Below are positions 27,133 to 35,498 of a DNA stretch of 64,000 nt, one piece after another; the first letter of the stretch is position 1, and the number at the start of each line of letters is the position of its first letter. The notes below the pieces were generated by a model. It searched no databases, had not been told where the DNA came from, and saw only the letters and a list, made by a program, of their open reading frames with translations. The DNA is from CAWFZT01 sp963820415 (GTDB lineage Bacteria > Chloroflexota > Anaerolineae > Anaerolineales > Anaerolineaceae), in assembly GCA_963820415.1 (NCBI GenBank), contig CAWFZT010000015.1, positions 1 to 64,000 of the forward strand. The letters are read 5' to 3'. A program made the position numbers and the translations under genes.

Positions 27133-28023
27133 TTACCCTCTACGCCTGCGTTGAATCCAGGTAACTATCCCGGCGACAATAACGATTCCAGGCAACACGA
27201 AGACCGATCCGAGCAAAATCAAGCCCATTACATACCCTTCGGGCGGCGCCATATAACGACTGGTGGTTTGTTTAGGGGTCAGGCTGATCAGGTTTTCTTG
27301 ATTGGCTGCCCAATCAATCGAATTGATGGCGAAATCGCTATTAGCGTATTGTGAAAAATATTGATCCGCAGCGAAATCTGCGTCTCCTACTACAACTACC
27401 CGAGCGTTCGTGGCAGAATCAGTAGCAGCCATTGCTAAAGTAACCGGACCCAGGTTATCCGTCGCTTTGTCGGCAGTTTCATTATTATTATTGATACTAT
27501 TGAAATCCGTTTCACCCCAGGCATTGGCAGAGGTCTGTACCAGAATGGTTTGGGTGACCGTTTGTGGAACGGTTCCAACCAGAATGCTTCGTGAAGTTGG
27601 AAATATGGAGACGACTTTATTCAGTTTATTGGTAATTGAATGATCGCCATATGAATTGGCCACTGATACATATATCGGATTGACGTTTGGGTCAATGACC
27701 AGGTCATCACCCATTTTAATCCCCCATGAAGCAGCCAGGTAATTGGCCAGGGGATCGTTGACGCCGCTGGTATTGTTAACAAACGGGGATTCCGAGAAGA
27801 GGATCAAGGACCCGCCTTTAGCTAGATAAGCCTTTAGCAGGCTTACCTCATTATCGGAAAGCGGTTTCTTAGGGCCGGCAATGATAATCGCCAGGGTCTT
27901 ATCAGGAATTTTGGGATCGCTCAACAGGTTTAATGTGTTTACGGTATAGTTCTTATTCTGAAGGGTGGTAGCGATCAAGAGAATAAGCCTGGTTACCGCT
28001 TGCAGTAGTATCAAATTCACCAT
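27133..28023 (-). CDS. GldG-family ABC accessory protein, C-terminal part (frameshifted)
   Basis: This frame gives the C-terminal half of the GldG-like protein begun at 28678. True homology starts near 27975 with LQNKNYTVNTLNLLSDPKIP and continues with IIIAGPKKPLSDNEVSLLKA and GGSLILFSES, the ABC_transp_aux region, ending in a C-terminal membrane helix (MGLILLGSVFVLPGIVIVAG) and a basic tail. The first 16 codons from 28023 are an out-of-frame overlap. One extra base at about 27974-27983 separates the halves. It is directly followed by the DUF4340 gene. Confidence 0.8.
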   Translation of the reverse strand: MVNLILLQAVTRLILLIATTLQNKNYTVNTLNLLSDPKIPDKTLAIIIAGPKKPLSDNEVSLLKAYLAKGGSLILFSESPFVNNTSGVNDPLANYLAASWGIKMGDDLVIDPNVNPIYVSVANSYGDHSITNKLNKVVSIFPTSRSILVGTVPQTVTQTILVQTSANAWGETDFNSINNNNETADKATDNLGPVTLAMAATDSATNARVVVVGDADFAADQYFSQYANSDFAINSIDWAANQENLISLTPKQTTSRYMAPPEGYVMGLILLGSVFVLPGIVIVAGIVTWIQRRRRG

Positions 28024-28678
28024 GACCTACCAGAAAATAAACATCCCTTTCGCCCGGATTGATCAGCCGAAGCAGGGTCGAAGTGAGGTCTTGCTCATCG
28101 ACGGCGGTCACCTGTTCTTTCCGACTGCCCATGGTCAGCACGATCGTTCCGTCTTTGGTAATATTAGCAGCCGTGGCCGCGGCAATATCAACGTTAGGGT
28201 CGATGAAGCGATAGTCGAATTTACCATTTCCATTTAATTTATAATTATCGAGAAGGTTCTTAGCAGTATCACTTGGTATATATGAGGGATAAAAAGCCTC
28301 AGCCATGACCGGTTGAGGTAGTGCTTTTAAGGTGTTGATCGTCTCTGGTGCCAGGGTATGCTCTTTATCTTGAGTTAAATCCCAACGGTATGGATTTTTG
28401 TAGACAAGATAATTAACCACAACCAGGATCCCAATGACTGCCAGAACCAGGACAAGGGCATTGCTGCCATAACGCGCCTGGCGTCCGGTTAATGCAACCC
28501 GGGTCCTTTCCGGGTCAAGAAGAATGAAGATTGCCAGACCGATGACAATAAAGCCCAGGCTGATCTCCAGGTAGAGATCAAACCGGTGAAAAACGATGTA
28601 CAATCCAGCCGAAACCAAAACAGCCAGACCAGAAAGATATAAACCAACCGGCGCGAAACGATGCCAACGAGGGTTCAT
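27953..28678 (-). CDS. GldG-family ABC accessory protein, N-terminal part (frameshifted)
   Basis: This fragment starts at the ATG at 28678, which overlaps the permease stop as TAATG and has AGGAGG eight bases upstream. It has three or so N-terminal membrane helices, then the extracytoplasmic ABC_transp_aux domain: YRWDLTQDKEHTLAPETINT is the family signature. It stays in frame up to VYFLVGHGEFDTTASGNQAY and then runs into an early stop in the wrong frame. GldG proteins accompany GldA/GldF ABC exporters; outside gliding bacteria their role is unclear. Confidence 0.82.
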   Translation of the reverse strand: MNPRWHRFAPVGLYLSGLAVLVSAGLYIVFHRFDLYLEISLGFIVIGLAIFILLDPERTRVALTGRQARYGSNALVLVLAVIGILVVVNYLVYKNPYRWDLTQDKEHTLAPETINTLKALPQPVMAEAFYPSYIPSDTAKNLLDNYKLNGNGKFDYRFIDPNVDIAAATAANITKDGTIVLTMGSRKEQVTAVDEQDLTSTLLRLINPGERDVYFLVGHGEFDTTASGNQAYSLDRYHPSE

Positions 28679-28878
28679 TAACTCCACCTCCTGACCTGTA
28701 CTGAAACCGATCCTAAAAATAGAGCCAGAGTGGTGATACTGAGATAGTAAATAATGTCCTGCAACTCGATAATTCCCTGGTTAAAAGTATTGTAGAAGTG
28801 CTCGCTTAGACTGAGATAATTGAGTAATGCACCCCCGGTCGGCCCGAGTGCCTGGGCAGGATTACTGATAATCCACAA
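28678..28878 (-). CDS. ABC-2 permease (GldF-like), C-terminal part (frameshifted)
   Basis: This piece carries the last helices of the permease begun at 29413. LSLSEHFYNTFNQGIIELQD is the characteristic GldF-like C-terminal region, followed by a final membrane helix (YLSITTLALFLGSVSV). It is not a gene by itself. Reading joins the N-terminal part through TLGILLLLWIISNP if one C (plus strand) is removed from the run at 28892-28894. The stop codon overlaps the GldG start. Confidence 0.78.
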   Translation of the reverse strand: MWIISNPAQALGPTGGALLNYLSLSEHFYNTFNQGIIELQDIIYYLSITTLALFLGSVSVQVRRWS

Positions 28879-29413
28879 GAGCAGTAGGATTCCCTAGAGT
28901 TGTGAAAAATGCTGCAATTTGATTGCTGAAGAGGGATGAAATTACGACGCCAATTGCAACAAAGGTTGAAGTAGCCAGGGCCACTCCAAGATAACCGGTG
29001 AGCATCAAACCCTGGTCAAGGCCTGGCTGGATAAGTTGGTTCAACACGATGGGATAAATCCAGGTAACCAGGATAATGGTCAGGATGAATAAATACCCGC
29101 CCAACCATTTGCCGACTATCAATTCCCCATCACGCACAGGGGCAGTCAGCAGGAGTTCCATAGTTCCCGATTTCCACTCATCTGCAATTGATCGCATAGT
29201 CAGCGCAGGGACTGTAAAGAGAAATATGAATATCATTGGGCTAAGGATGATGGTGACGTCAGGGACATATTGTTGCTGGGTGGACGCATACAGGAGTCCG
29301 GAAAAAAATATATATCCTAATATCAAGAAAATCAAGAAGGCAACAGCATAGGCAATCGGGCTAATAAAATAGCTCTTATATTCTTTCCGGGCGATAATCC
29401 AGATATTTCTCAT
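28862..29413 (-). CDS. ABC-2 permease (GldF-like), N-terminal part (frameshifted)
   Basis: The 183-residue frame holds about five membrane helices of an ABC-2 type permease. MRNIWIIARKEYKSYFISPI is the typical cytoplasmic lead, and LTMRSIADEWKSGTMELLLT is the conserved coupling region after helix 2 in this family. It starts 3 bp after the ATPase stop, so the two are translated together. After FFTTLG the reading is out of frame and stops at 28862. Confidence 0.83.
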   Translation of the reverse strand: MRNIWIIARKEYKSYFISPIAYAVAFLIFLILGYIFFSGLLYASTQQQYVPDVTIILSPMIFIFLFTVPALTMRSIADEWKSGTMELLLTAPVRDGELIVGKWLGGYLFILTIILVTWIYPIVLNQLIQPGLDQGLMLTGYLGVALATSTFVAIGVVISSLFSNQIAAFFTTLGNPTALVDYQ

Positions 29414-29416
29414 CTT

Positions 29417-29866
29417 CTAATCCTCAGCAGTCATTTCAACAGTGTCATCAACCGATGGCACCGGAGGCTCTTCTCGAGTTAGCTGTAAGAATATTTCCTC
29501 AAGGCTTAAATTGCTTGGCTGTAGTTCCAATAGATCGAAGCCTGCCTGGACTACAGCCCGAGCCACTAGCGGGCGGGGGTCTTCGCCTGGTGAACATTCA
29601 AATTCCAAAGAGTCATCATCCTTTGGAGTTACGCCAATCACACCTGGCGTAGCTGCAACCAGCGGGATTACATCACTGATATCGCCACGGATCTTCAATC
29701 CAACCCGTTGGGCGCCGATCAGGCGCGCCTGCAGGTGTTCCGGGGTATCTTCGGCTACCAACCTGCCTTTATTAAGGATAAGCACCCGGTTACAAACTTG
29801 TTGCGCTTCTGGCAGGATGTGGGTGGAGAGGAGCACTGTATGGTCTTTTCCGATCTCACGGATCAT
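29417..29866 (-). CDS. ABC transporter ATPase (GldA-like), C-terminal part (frameshifted)
   Basis: This fragment holds the switch histidine (TVLLSTHILPEAQQV) and the C-terminal accessory domain (PSNLSLEEIFLQLT) of the ATPase begun at 30378. Its true reading starts earlier, at about 29934, with LILDEPTIGLDPAQII, the Walker B and D-loop, which fall between the two called frames. One T is missing from the run corresponding to plus-strand AAA at 29925-29927. The gene ends 3 bp before the permease start. Confidence 0.83.
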   Translation of the reverse strand: MIREIGKDHTVLLSTHILPEAQQVCNRVLILNKGRLVAEDTPEHLQARLIGAQRVGLKIRGDISDVIPLVAATPGVIGVTPKDDDSLEFECSPGEDPRPLVARAVVQAGFDLLELQPSNLSLEEIFLQLTREEPPVPSVDDTVEMTAED

Positions 29867-29922
29867 ATTCCGTGTTTCAATAATCTGGGCTGGATCCAGG
29901 CCAATGGTCGGTTCATCCAGGA

Positions 29923-30378
29923 TTAAACCTCCGGTTTATGCAGCAGAGATTGCGCCAGGCCAACTCTCTGGCGAAATCCTTTAGACAGTTTATTAATGTA
30001 TCCTTCTGCCCGGTCTTCAAGGTGTACCAGTTCCAAAACTTCATCAACCCGATCTTCGGCATTTTTGATATTCCTCAAATCTGCCATGAATTTGAGGTAA
30101 TCAAAGACGGTCATTTCGGAATAGAGCGGAACCGTTTCAGGCATATAGCCAACAATCCTGCGCACCTCGAGAGAATTTTCGATCACATCGTACCCGCCGA
30201 TTTCTGCTTTCCCCATGGTAGGCGGCATATACCCGGTTAGAATGCGCATAGTGGTGGTTTTTCCAGCGCCATTAGGGCCGAGAAAACCGACGATTTCACC
30301 TTTTTCAATATTAAAAGTCAGATCGCTAATAGCGCGGCGAGAACCATAATCCTTGGTTAAGCCGGAAACACGAATCAT
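29923..30378 (-). CDS. ABC transporter ATPase (GldA-like), N-terminal part (frameshifted)
   Basis: The 151-residue frame includes Walker A (FLGPNGAGKTTTMRIL), the Q-loop region (VRRIVGYMPETVPLYSEMTV) and the signature LSKGFRQRVGLAQSLLH. It breaks just before Walker B. GAGGAGA precedes the ATG at 30378. As first gene of the cluster it would energise the permease for export. The GldA-like call rests on the PETVPLYSEMTVFDYLKF region and on the GldF/GldG/DUF4340 neighbours; a generic ABC-2 exporter is the alternative. Confidence 0.85.
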   Translation of the reverse strand: MIRVSGLTKDYGSRRAISDLTFNIEKGEIVGFLGPNGAGKTTTMRILTGYMPPTMGKAEIGGYDVIENSLEVRRIVGYMPETVPLYSEMTVFDYLKFMADLRNIKNAEDRVDEVLELVHLEDRAEGYINKLSKGFRQRVGLAQSLLHKPEV

Positions 30379-30565
30379 CTGTATCTCCTCATAGGAAATG
30401 AATGTGGTTAATTCGTATAAAACGAGCGGACGCCCTGGCCCGCCCGAAAATTCGTGAATTTACCTGGAATATATACACACCGCATAACAATATACAACAT
30501 CGAGCAATGCAAAGTCAATGAGTTAGCTTAAACTCTAATGAAACACTAATACAAGTTAGGTACTC

Positions 30566-30661
30566 TGGGAATTGCCGTGGTGAACTCCCGGGTTTGGGGT
30601 TGTGAGCGTGCGTCCGCACGCTCACAACCCCAAACCCGGGGACCTTTCACGGCAAATCCCA
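30566..30661. repeat. 96-bp imperfect palindrome with 26-bp perfect stem
   Basis: Arms 30587-30612 and 30615-30640 are perfect 26-bp inverted copies around a 2-base centre. Outside them, TGGGAATTGCCGTG (30566-30579) pairs with 30648-30661 with one mismatch, leaving only a short unpaired bulge between. The GC-rich centre differs from its AT-rich surroundings. No T-tract, transposase or clear target duplication is seen. It lies in the only gene-free stretch over 300 bp (30379-30818); the rest of that stretch holds the hppA promoter and leader and nothing else I can identify. Confidence 0.85.
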
Positions 30662-30681
30662 ATGAGCCATAAGTTAAATAA

Positions 30682-30709
30682 TTGACATCTGGTTGTAATA
30701 GGGTAAAAT
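30682..30709 (+). promoter_or_regulatory. Probable hppA promoter
   Basis: TTGACA at 30682-30687 is followed after 16 bp by TAAAAT at 30704-30709, a good sigma-70 promoter. It leaves a leader of about 100 bases before the pyrophosphatase gene. Confidence 0.6.
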
Positions 30710-30818
30710 AGACAAGTTTATGTTTTTTACGGAATTTAGTCGCTGATATCCGGCGTGCTAATAATTTTAAGAATGGTTCGGAGGGAATATAAATCTACTT
30801 GGTCTGGCCAGACATGGC

Positions 30819-33125
30819 TTGAGCCCTTTTGAGCAGTTTGCTATCTTAGGGGTGTTGATTGTCGCGTTTATCAGTCTTCTGTATGCCTGGTTGTTACGCG
30901 GAACTGTTCTCAAGCACGACAAGGGTGACCAGAAAATGCAGGATGTATGGAATGCGATCCGGATTGGAGCTGAAAGCTATCTAGGCCGGCAGTTGAGAAC
31001 CATTCTGCCCGCCATTGGTCTTTTGACAGTTGCTCTGTTCTTGAGTGTCTACGTTGTCCCGATCAGCAATGAAGCTCTGCATGAGTTTCCGCAGAACACC
31101 AAAATAATTATTGCCATCGGACGCACAATCGCCTTCATCATGGGCGCCTCTTTCTCGCTAACAGTAGGGCAGTTAGGCATGCGTATGGCCATCCAGGCCA
31201 ATGTTCGTGCAGCTTCAGCCGCACGGCGGGGTTTCAACGAAGCCCTTTCGATTGCCTATTATGCTGGAACAATCACCGGTATGTTGACCGATGGCCTGGG
31301 CCTGCTGGGTGGAACGATCATCTTTATGGTGTTCGGGACTGCCTCTCCAGACGTATTGTTGGGCTTTGGTTTTGGAGGCACCTTGCTGGCGCTCTTCATG
31401 CGCGTTGGCGGTGGTATTTATACCAAAGCAGCGGATGTCGGCGCAGACCTGGTTGGCAAGGTTGAGAAAGACATCCCTGAAGATGATCCGCGCAACGCAG
31501 CGGTAATCGCCGACCTGGTGGGTGACAATGTGGGCGACTGTGCGGGTATGGCAGCCGATATCTTTGAGAGTTATGAAGTCACCATCGTATCAGCGCTGAT
31601 CCTTGGCCTGGCCCTGGCAGCGATAGAACCAGATCCAGCCCGTAAACTGCGCTGGATTGTCTATCCTTTGATCATTCGTGCTATTGGCGTTTTGAGCTCA
31701 ATCCTCGGAACGTTTACAGTTCCGATTTGGGAAAAGTTCCCCATCAAGTTCTTGCGCGCTCACGATGCTGAAGAATCCATGTTCAGGTCGTACGAGGTCT
31801 CCAGTGTCAACACTGTTTTCTTCTCTTTCCTTGTGGCCATTTTTTATGCTCACGACTGGAGATTGGCCATGCTGACCTCGATCGGTGTAGGCCTGGCAGT
31901 TGCATTCAACCCGCTGACTTCCTATTTCACATCTACCAAGAAACAGCCGGTAAAAGATATCGTCAAAGCGACCGATACCGGTCCAGCTACCACAATTCTC
32001 ACCGGCCTTTCAGTGGGCATGGAATCCAGTGTTTGGGCTTTGATGGTTATCGCCGTCAGCTTTGTGTTCGCGCTCCTTCTCTACCAAGCAGATGGAGCAA
32101 GCCACGTCTTATATGCGGTGGCTATGATTGGTATCGGCATGCTCAGCCATACCGGTAACAACGTGGCAATGGACTCCTACGGGCCCATTTCGGATAATTC
32201 CAACGGGATTGGTGAAATGGCCTGGCATGGCCAGGAAGATGAAGCGACCATCAAGGCCCGCCAGATCATGGCTGATCTGGATGCGGTCGGTAATACGACT
32301 AAAGCCATCACTAAAGGCGTGGCAATTGCGTCAGCGGTAATTGCTGCGGTCAGTCTGTTTGCTTCCTATTTTAACGATGTGGGCCGGGTGCAGGAACAAC
32401 TGGGCATGGTAAAAATTGTTGCCATCAACATCTCTTCGACCAAAGTATTCATCGGTTTCTTGTTGGGCGGCGCTTTGCCCTGGTTGTTCAGCTCCCTTTC
32501 TATCAAAGCGGTCTCACGGGCGGCTGCCCAGATCGTGCAAGAAGTCCGCAGGCAGTTCCGTATACCTGGGATTATGGAAGGAACTAAAACACCGGATTAT
32601 GGTGAGGTAGTTGGCATTTCTACCAAGTCAGCTCAGAAAGAGCTGATTCCGTTAGCGACGATTGCTGTCATTACTCCACTCATGGTCGGACTGGTGTTGC
32701 AAGTCGAAGCCCTGGGTGGGTTCCTGGCGGGCGTTATTTTATGCGGTCAACTGCTGGCGGTTTTCATGGCTAATGCAGGCGGCGCCTGGGACAATGCCAA
32801 GAAATCCGTCGAAGACGAACCGCGCAATCTTGTGGCAAATACCGGGAAGGGCTCTGAAAGGCATAAGGCGGCTGTGGTAGGTGATACGGTCGGTGATCCT
32901 CTGAAGGATACGGCTGGGCCGGCCTTGAACCCGATGATCAAACTGGTCAACCTGGTCAGCCTGATTGCTGCCCCAATCATCGTCTCATACGAGCATTTGG
33001 GATTTGGGGGTTGGGTTGTAGTCATCCTCATGCTGGCAGCCTGGATTTGGGCGTTCGCCCAGAGCCAGAAGCGCGTTGACGTGACGAAGGATCCTGATGT
33101 AGCTGTTGCATTGGGCAGCAAATAA
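30819..33125 (+). CDS. hppA: K+-independent membrane-bound H+-pyrophosphatase
   Basis: The 768-residue protein with about 16 membrane helices couples hydrolysis of pyrophosphate to ion transport. DVGADLVGKVEKDIPEDDPR followed by LVGDNVGDCAGMAADIFESY is the substrate site, with the second acidic cluster at VVGDTVGDPLKDTAGPALNP. GNTTKAITKG has Lys where K+-dependent enzymes have Ala, which marks the K+-independent proton-pumping type. The start is uncertain: the frame has no ATG or GTG at the N-terminus, the TTG at 30819 lacks a well-placed ribosome site, and GGAGGG sits just before an in-frame ATA at 30789. Confidence 0.93.
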   Translation: MSPFEQFAILGVLIVAFISLLYAWLLRGTVLKHDKGDQKMQDVWNAIRIGAESYLGRQLRTILPAIGLLTVALFLSVYVVPISNEALHEFPQNTKIIIAIGRTIAFIMGASFSLTVGQLGMRMAIQANVRAASAARRGFNEALSIAYYAGTITGMLTDGLGLLGGTIIFMVFGTASPDVLLGFGFGGTLLALFMRVGGGIYTKAADVGADLVGKVEKDIPEDDPRNAAVIADLVGDNVGDCAGMAADIFESYEVTIVSALILGLALAAIEPDPARKLRWIVYPLIIRAIGVLSSILGTFTVPIWEKFPIKFLRAHDAEESMFRSYEVSSVNTVFFSFLVAIFYAHDWRLAMLTSIGVGLAVAFNPLTSYFTSTKKQPVKDIVKATDTGPATTILTGLSVGMESSVWALMVIAVSFVFALLLYQADGASHVLYAVAMIGIGMLSHTGNNVAMDSYGPISDNSNGIGEMAWHGQEDEATIKARQIMADLDAVGNTTKAITKGVAIASAVIAAVSLFASYFNDVGRVQEQLGMVKIVAINISSTKVFIGFLLGGALPWLFSSLSIKAVSRAAAQIVQEVRRQFRIPGIMEGTKTPDYGEVVGISTKSAQKELIPLATIAVITPLMVGLVLQVEALGGFLAGVILCGQLLAVFMANAGGAWDNAKKSVEDEPRNLVANTGKGSERHKAAVVGDTVGDPLKDTAGPALNPMIKLVNLVSLIAAPIIVSYEHLGFGGWVVVILMLAAWIWAFAQSQKRVDVTKDPDVAVALGSK

Positions 33126-33141
33126 TTCTTTCGATCTTTGC

Positions 33142-33169
33142 GCTGAAGCTGGCTATTGCCAGCTTCAGC
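33142..33169. terminator. Bidirectional hairpin between hppA and the RluA-type gene
   Basis: GCTGAAGCTGGC (33142-33153) pairs perfectly with 33158-33169 around TATT. It sits between convergent genes and overlaps the stop codon of the minus-strand gene. T-tracts are weak, so termination efficiency is uncertain. Confidence 0.55.
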
Positions 33170-33848
33170 TATTTAATTGGCTGAGTCTGGATAAGGTATC
33201 CTGGAATTCACGGGGGTACGGAGCGGTTATAACTAAAGGCGTTATAGAATCCGGTTGCATAAATGAGATTTGAAAGGCATGCAGACCCAATCGAGATAGG
33301 ATGTGTTGATGAAAAAACGAATTCTTATCATATAAAGGGTCTGATAAGATTGGAAACCCTATGGCAGACAGATGGGCCCGAATTTGATGGGTGTAACCAG
33401 AATGGGGACGGGCTTCCACGAAGGAATAACCAGAGAACCGGGAAATTACGATAACATCGGTTTGGGCAGGTTTGCTGCCTGGCAGATTGACCCTGGTTCT
33501 GTGCTTGCGGTCGCCATCTACTTTAAGCGGAAGGTTGATTTCTCGACGCTCCCAATTCGGGCTGCCAATGATTAAGGCTCGATAGATCTTCTGTACCTGC
33601 CGGCTTTGAAATTGTTCGTTCAAGAATTTGTGAGCCCGGGCATTTCTGGCAAATAGAAGTACACCGCTGGTCTCTTTGTCCAGGCGATGGACGACCCAAA
33701 TCTGTCCCTGGCTTTCCTTGAGAAGATTTACTGCGCAGGGTAATTCTGGGTGATATCCATCCTGGATAGTCAGCAGGCCAGCAGGTTTATTGACGGCGAG
33801 AATATTTTCGTCAGACCAGAGGATATCGAGATGCATGCTCTTGAACAC
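33165..33848 (-). CDS. RluA-family pseudouridine synthase
   Basis: The 227-residue protein modifies uridine in rRNA or tRNA. VVHRLDKETSGVLLFARNAR is the RluA signature with the catalytic Asp in HRLD. WSDENILAVNKPAGLLTI is the usual lead and HSGYTHQIRAHLSAIGFPIL the conserved later motif. There is no S4 domain, so it is a short catalytic-only form; the target site cannot be predicted. An alternative ATG lies 12 bases downstream of 33848. It converges on hppA. Confidence 0.9.
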   Translation of the reverse strand: MFKSMHLDILWSDENILAVNKPAGLLTIQDGYHPELPCAVNLLKESQGQIWVVHRLDKETSGVLLFARNARAHKFLNEQFQSRQVQKIYRALIIGSPNWERREINLPLKVDGDRKHRTRVNLPGSKPAQTDVIVISRFSGYSFVEARPHSGYTHQIRAHLSAIGFPILSDPLYDKNSFFHQHILSRLGLHAFQISFMQPDSITPLVITAPYPREFQDTLSRLSQLNS

Positions 33849-34024
33849 CTTTGCCTGATTTATTGTATAGTCTCTGAGGGCGGGTTGTCAAACTCCAGGC
33901 GCAATTTTCTTGACTTGAGATTTTTCCCGATGTAATATTTAGGTTGGTTGACGGTTTCAGAAATAAAACGGTAATTCTCTAAAAACCAGCTTTTTCAAAA
34001 TTATCAAGATTGGAGGATTTCAAC

Positions 34025-34333
34025 ATGTATATAATGCTTGTCCACATCCATATCAAGCCTGAGATGATCGAAAAATTCAAGGTAGCCACGGCTGAAAATG
34101 CACGGAACAGTCTATTGGAACCCGGGATTGTTCAATTTGATTGCCTGCAGCAAACTGAGGATCCAACCCGCTTCACGCTGGTGGAGGTCTATCGTTCGCC
34201 AGATGACCAACTCCTTCACCGGGAAACAAAACATTATAAGAATTGGAGAGATGTTGTCGGATTTATCCAGGTTGAACCGCGCCAGGGGGTAATTTACCGC
34301 AATGTATATCCAGATGATTTAGAATGGAAATAA
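34025..34333 (+). CDS. Antibiotic biosynthesis monooxygenase (ABM) domain protein
   Basis: The 102-residue protein is a single ABM/LsrG-like ferredoxin-fold domain; the pattern HIHIKPEMIEKFKVATAENA, VYRSPDDQLLHRETKHYKNW matches small quinol monooxygenases and LsrG-type isomerases. GGAGG eight bases before the ATG at 34025 sets the start. It is followed after 3 bp by an iron-containing alcohol dehydrogenase, so the pair probably handles a common small carbonyl compound. No heme or flavin motif is expected or seen. Confidence 0.82.
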   Translation: MYIMLVHIHIKPEMIEKFKVATAENARNSLLEPGIVQFDCLQQTEDPTRFTLVEVYRSPDDQLLHRETKHYKNWRDVVGFIQVEPRQGVIYRNVYPDDLEWK

Positions 34334-34336
34334 CCC

Positions 34337-35491
34337 ATGTCCTTTGATTTTGCTACCGCTTCCCGCATAATCTTTGGAATTGGAACTGTAAAGGATGCCG
34401 GTAAACTTGCATCTCAGTTTGGATCCAACGCCTTCCTGATCAGCAGTTGCGGCGGTGCGGATCCTTCGCAGTTAATGGATATTCTCAAGACAGCAGGAAT
34501 TCACTATTCTTCGATAGAAGTCTGTGGAGAACCGACCGTTGGATTTGTATTGGAGGCGGTGCAGGCGGCAAAAAAGAACCAATGTGATCTGGTAATTTCC
34601 TTTGGCGGAGGAAGCGTCATTGATACGGGGAAAGCAGTGGCTGCCATGCTGACCAATCCTGGGGATCTAATGGATTACCTGGAAGTCGTTGGCCGTGGGC
34701 GCCCTCTACTGCAGCCTTCTATGCCAATGATGGCTATTCCGACTACTGCCGGCACGGGAAGTGAGGTTACCCGCAATGCTGTGCTGGCTGTGCCGGAACA
34801 GCAGGTAAAAGTCAGTTTGCTAAGCCCCTTAATGCTGCCGCGCCTGGCATTAGTTGACCCGGAATTGACTTTTGGTTTGCCGCCTGCAATCACTGCCAGC
34901 ACAGGCATGGATGCACTGACCCAGGTAATCGAACCATACGTTTCCGTTCGAGCGAATGAAATGGTCGACCTTTATTGTCGCGAAGGGATTATGCGCGCCG
35001 CCAGGTCTTTAAAATTGGTCTACCACCACGGTGACTATGGACAAGGGAGGGTCGACATGGCCTGGACCAGCCTTTTAGGGGGTCTGTGCCTGGCCAATGC
35101 CGGGTTAGGAGCGGCGCACGGGTTTGCTGCTCCGATCGGTGGAATGTTCACGGCCCCACATGGAGCAGTGTGCGCCAGGCTTTTACCCTTTGTAGTGGAA
35201 GCCAACTGCCGGGCGTTAAGAGAACGACAGCCGGAAAACCCGGTCATCTCTCGCTATGCAGAAATAGCTGGAATATTGTGCAATAACGATGACGCCTCTG
35301 TAGAGGACGGGATTGAGTGGCTAAAGCAGTTATGTTCAGATTTACAAATACCGCCTCTTTCAGACTATGGAGTCAGCAAAGCAGATATTGGGATACTAAT
35401 ACAAAAATCAACCGCAGCAAGTAGTATGAAAGCCAACCCTATTCAATTGACTGCCACTGAAATGGCTGACATTCTTGAAAAAGCTCTTTAG
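34337..35491 (+). CDS. Iron-containing alcohol dehydrogenase
   Basis: The 384-residue protein belongs to the group III alcohol dehydrogenases. Its N-terminal NAD(P) domain has FGGGSVIDTGKAVA, and AIPTTAGTGSEVTRNAVL is the family signature. Metal-binding residues are present in LVDPELTF and in HGFAAPIGGMFTAPHGAVCA, which holds the two spaced His. Such enzymes reduce lactaldehyde, 1,3-propanediol precursors, butanal or similar compounds; the substrate is open. It is translated right after the ABM protein. Confidence 0.92.
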   Translation: MSFDFATASRIIFGIGTVKDAGKLASQFGSNAFLISSCGGADPSQLMDILKTAGIHYSSIEVCGEPTVGFVLEAVQAAKKNQCDLVISFGGGSVIDTGKAVAAMLTNPGDLMDYLEVVGRGRPLLQPSMPMMAIPTTAGTGSEVTRNAVLAVPEQQVKVSLLSPLMLPRLALVDPELTFGLPPAITASTGMDALTQVIEPYVSVRANEMVDLYCREGIMRAARSLKLVYHHGDYGQGRVDMAWTSLLGGLCLANAGLGAAHGFAAPIGGMFTAPHGAVCARLLPFVVEANCRALRERQPENPVISRYAEIAGILCNNDDASVEDGIEWLKQLCSDLQIPPLSDYGVSKADIGILIQKSTAASSMKANPIQLTATEMADILEKAL

Positions 35492-35498
35492 GGAAATC

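Noticed and set aside
30566..30661. Insertion sequence ends
   Set aside because: No transposase frame lies within or beside the palindrome, and no flanking target duplication is visible.
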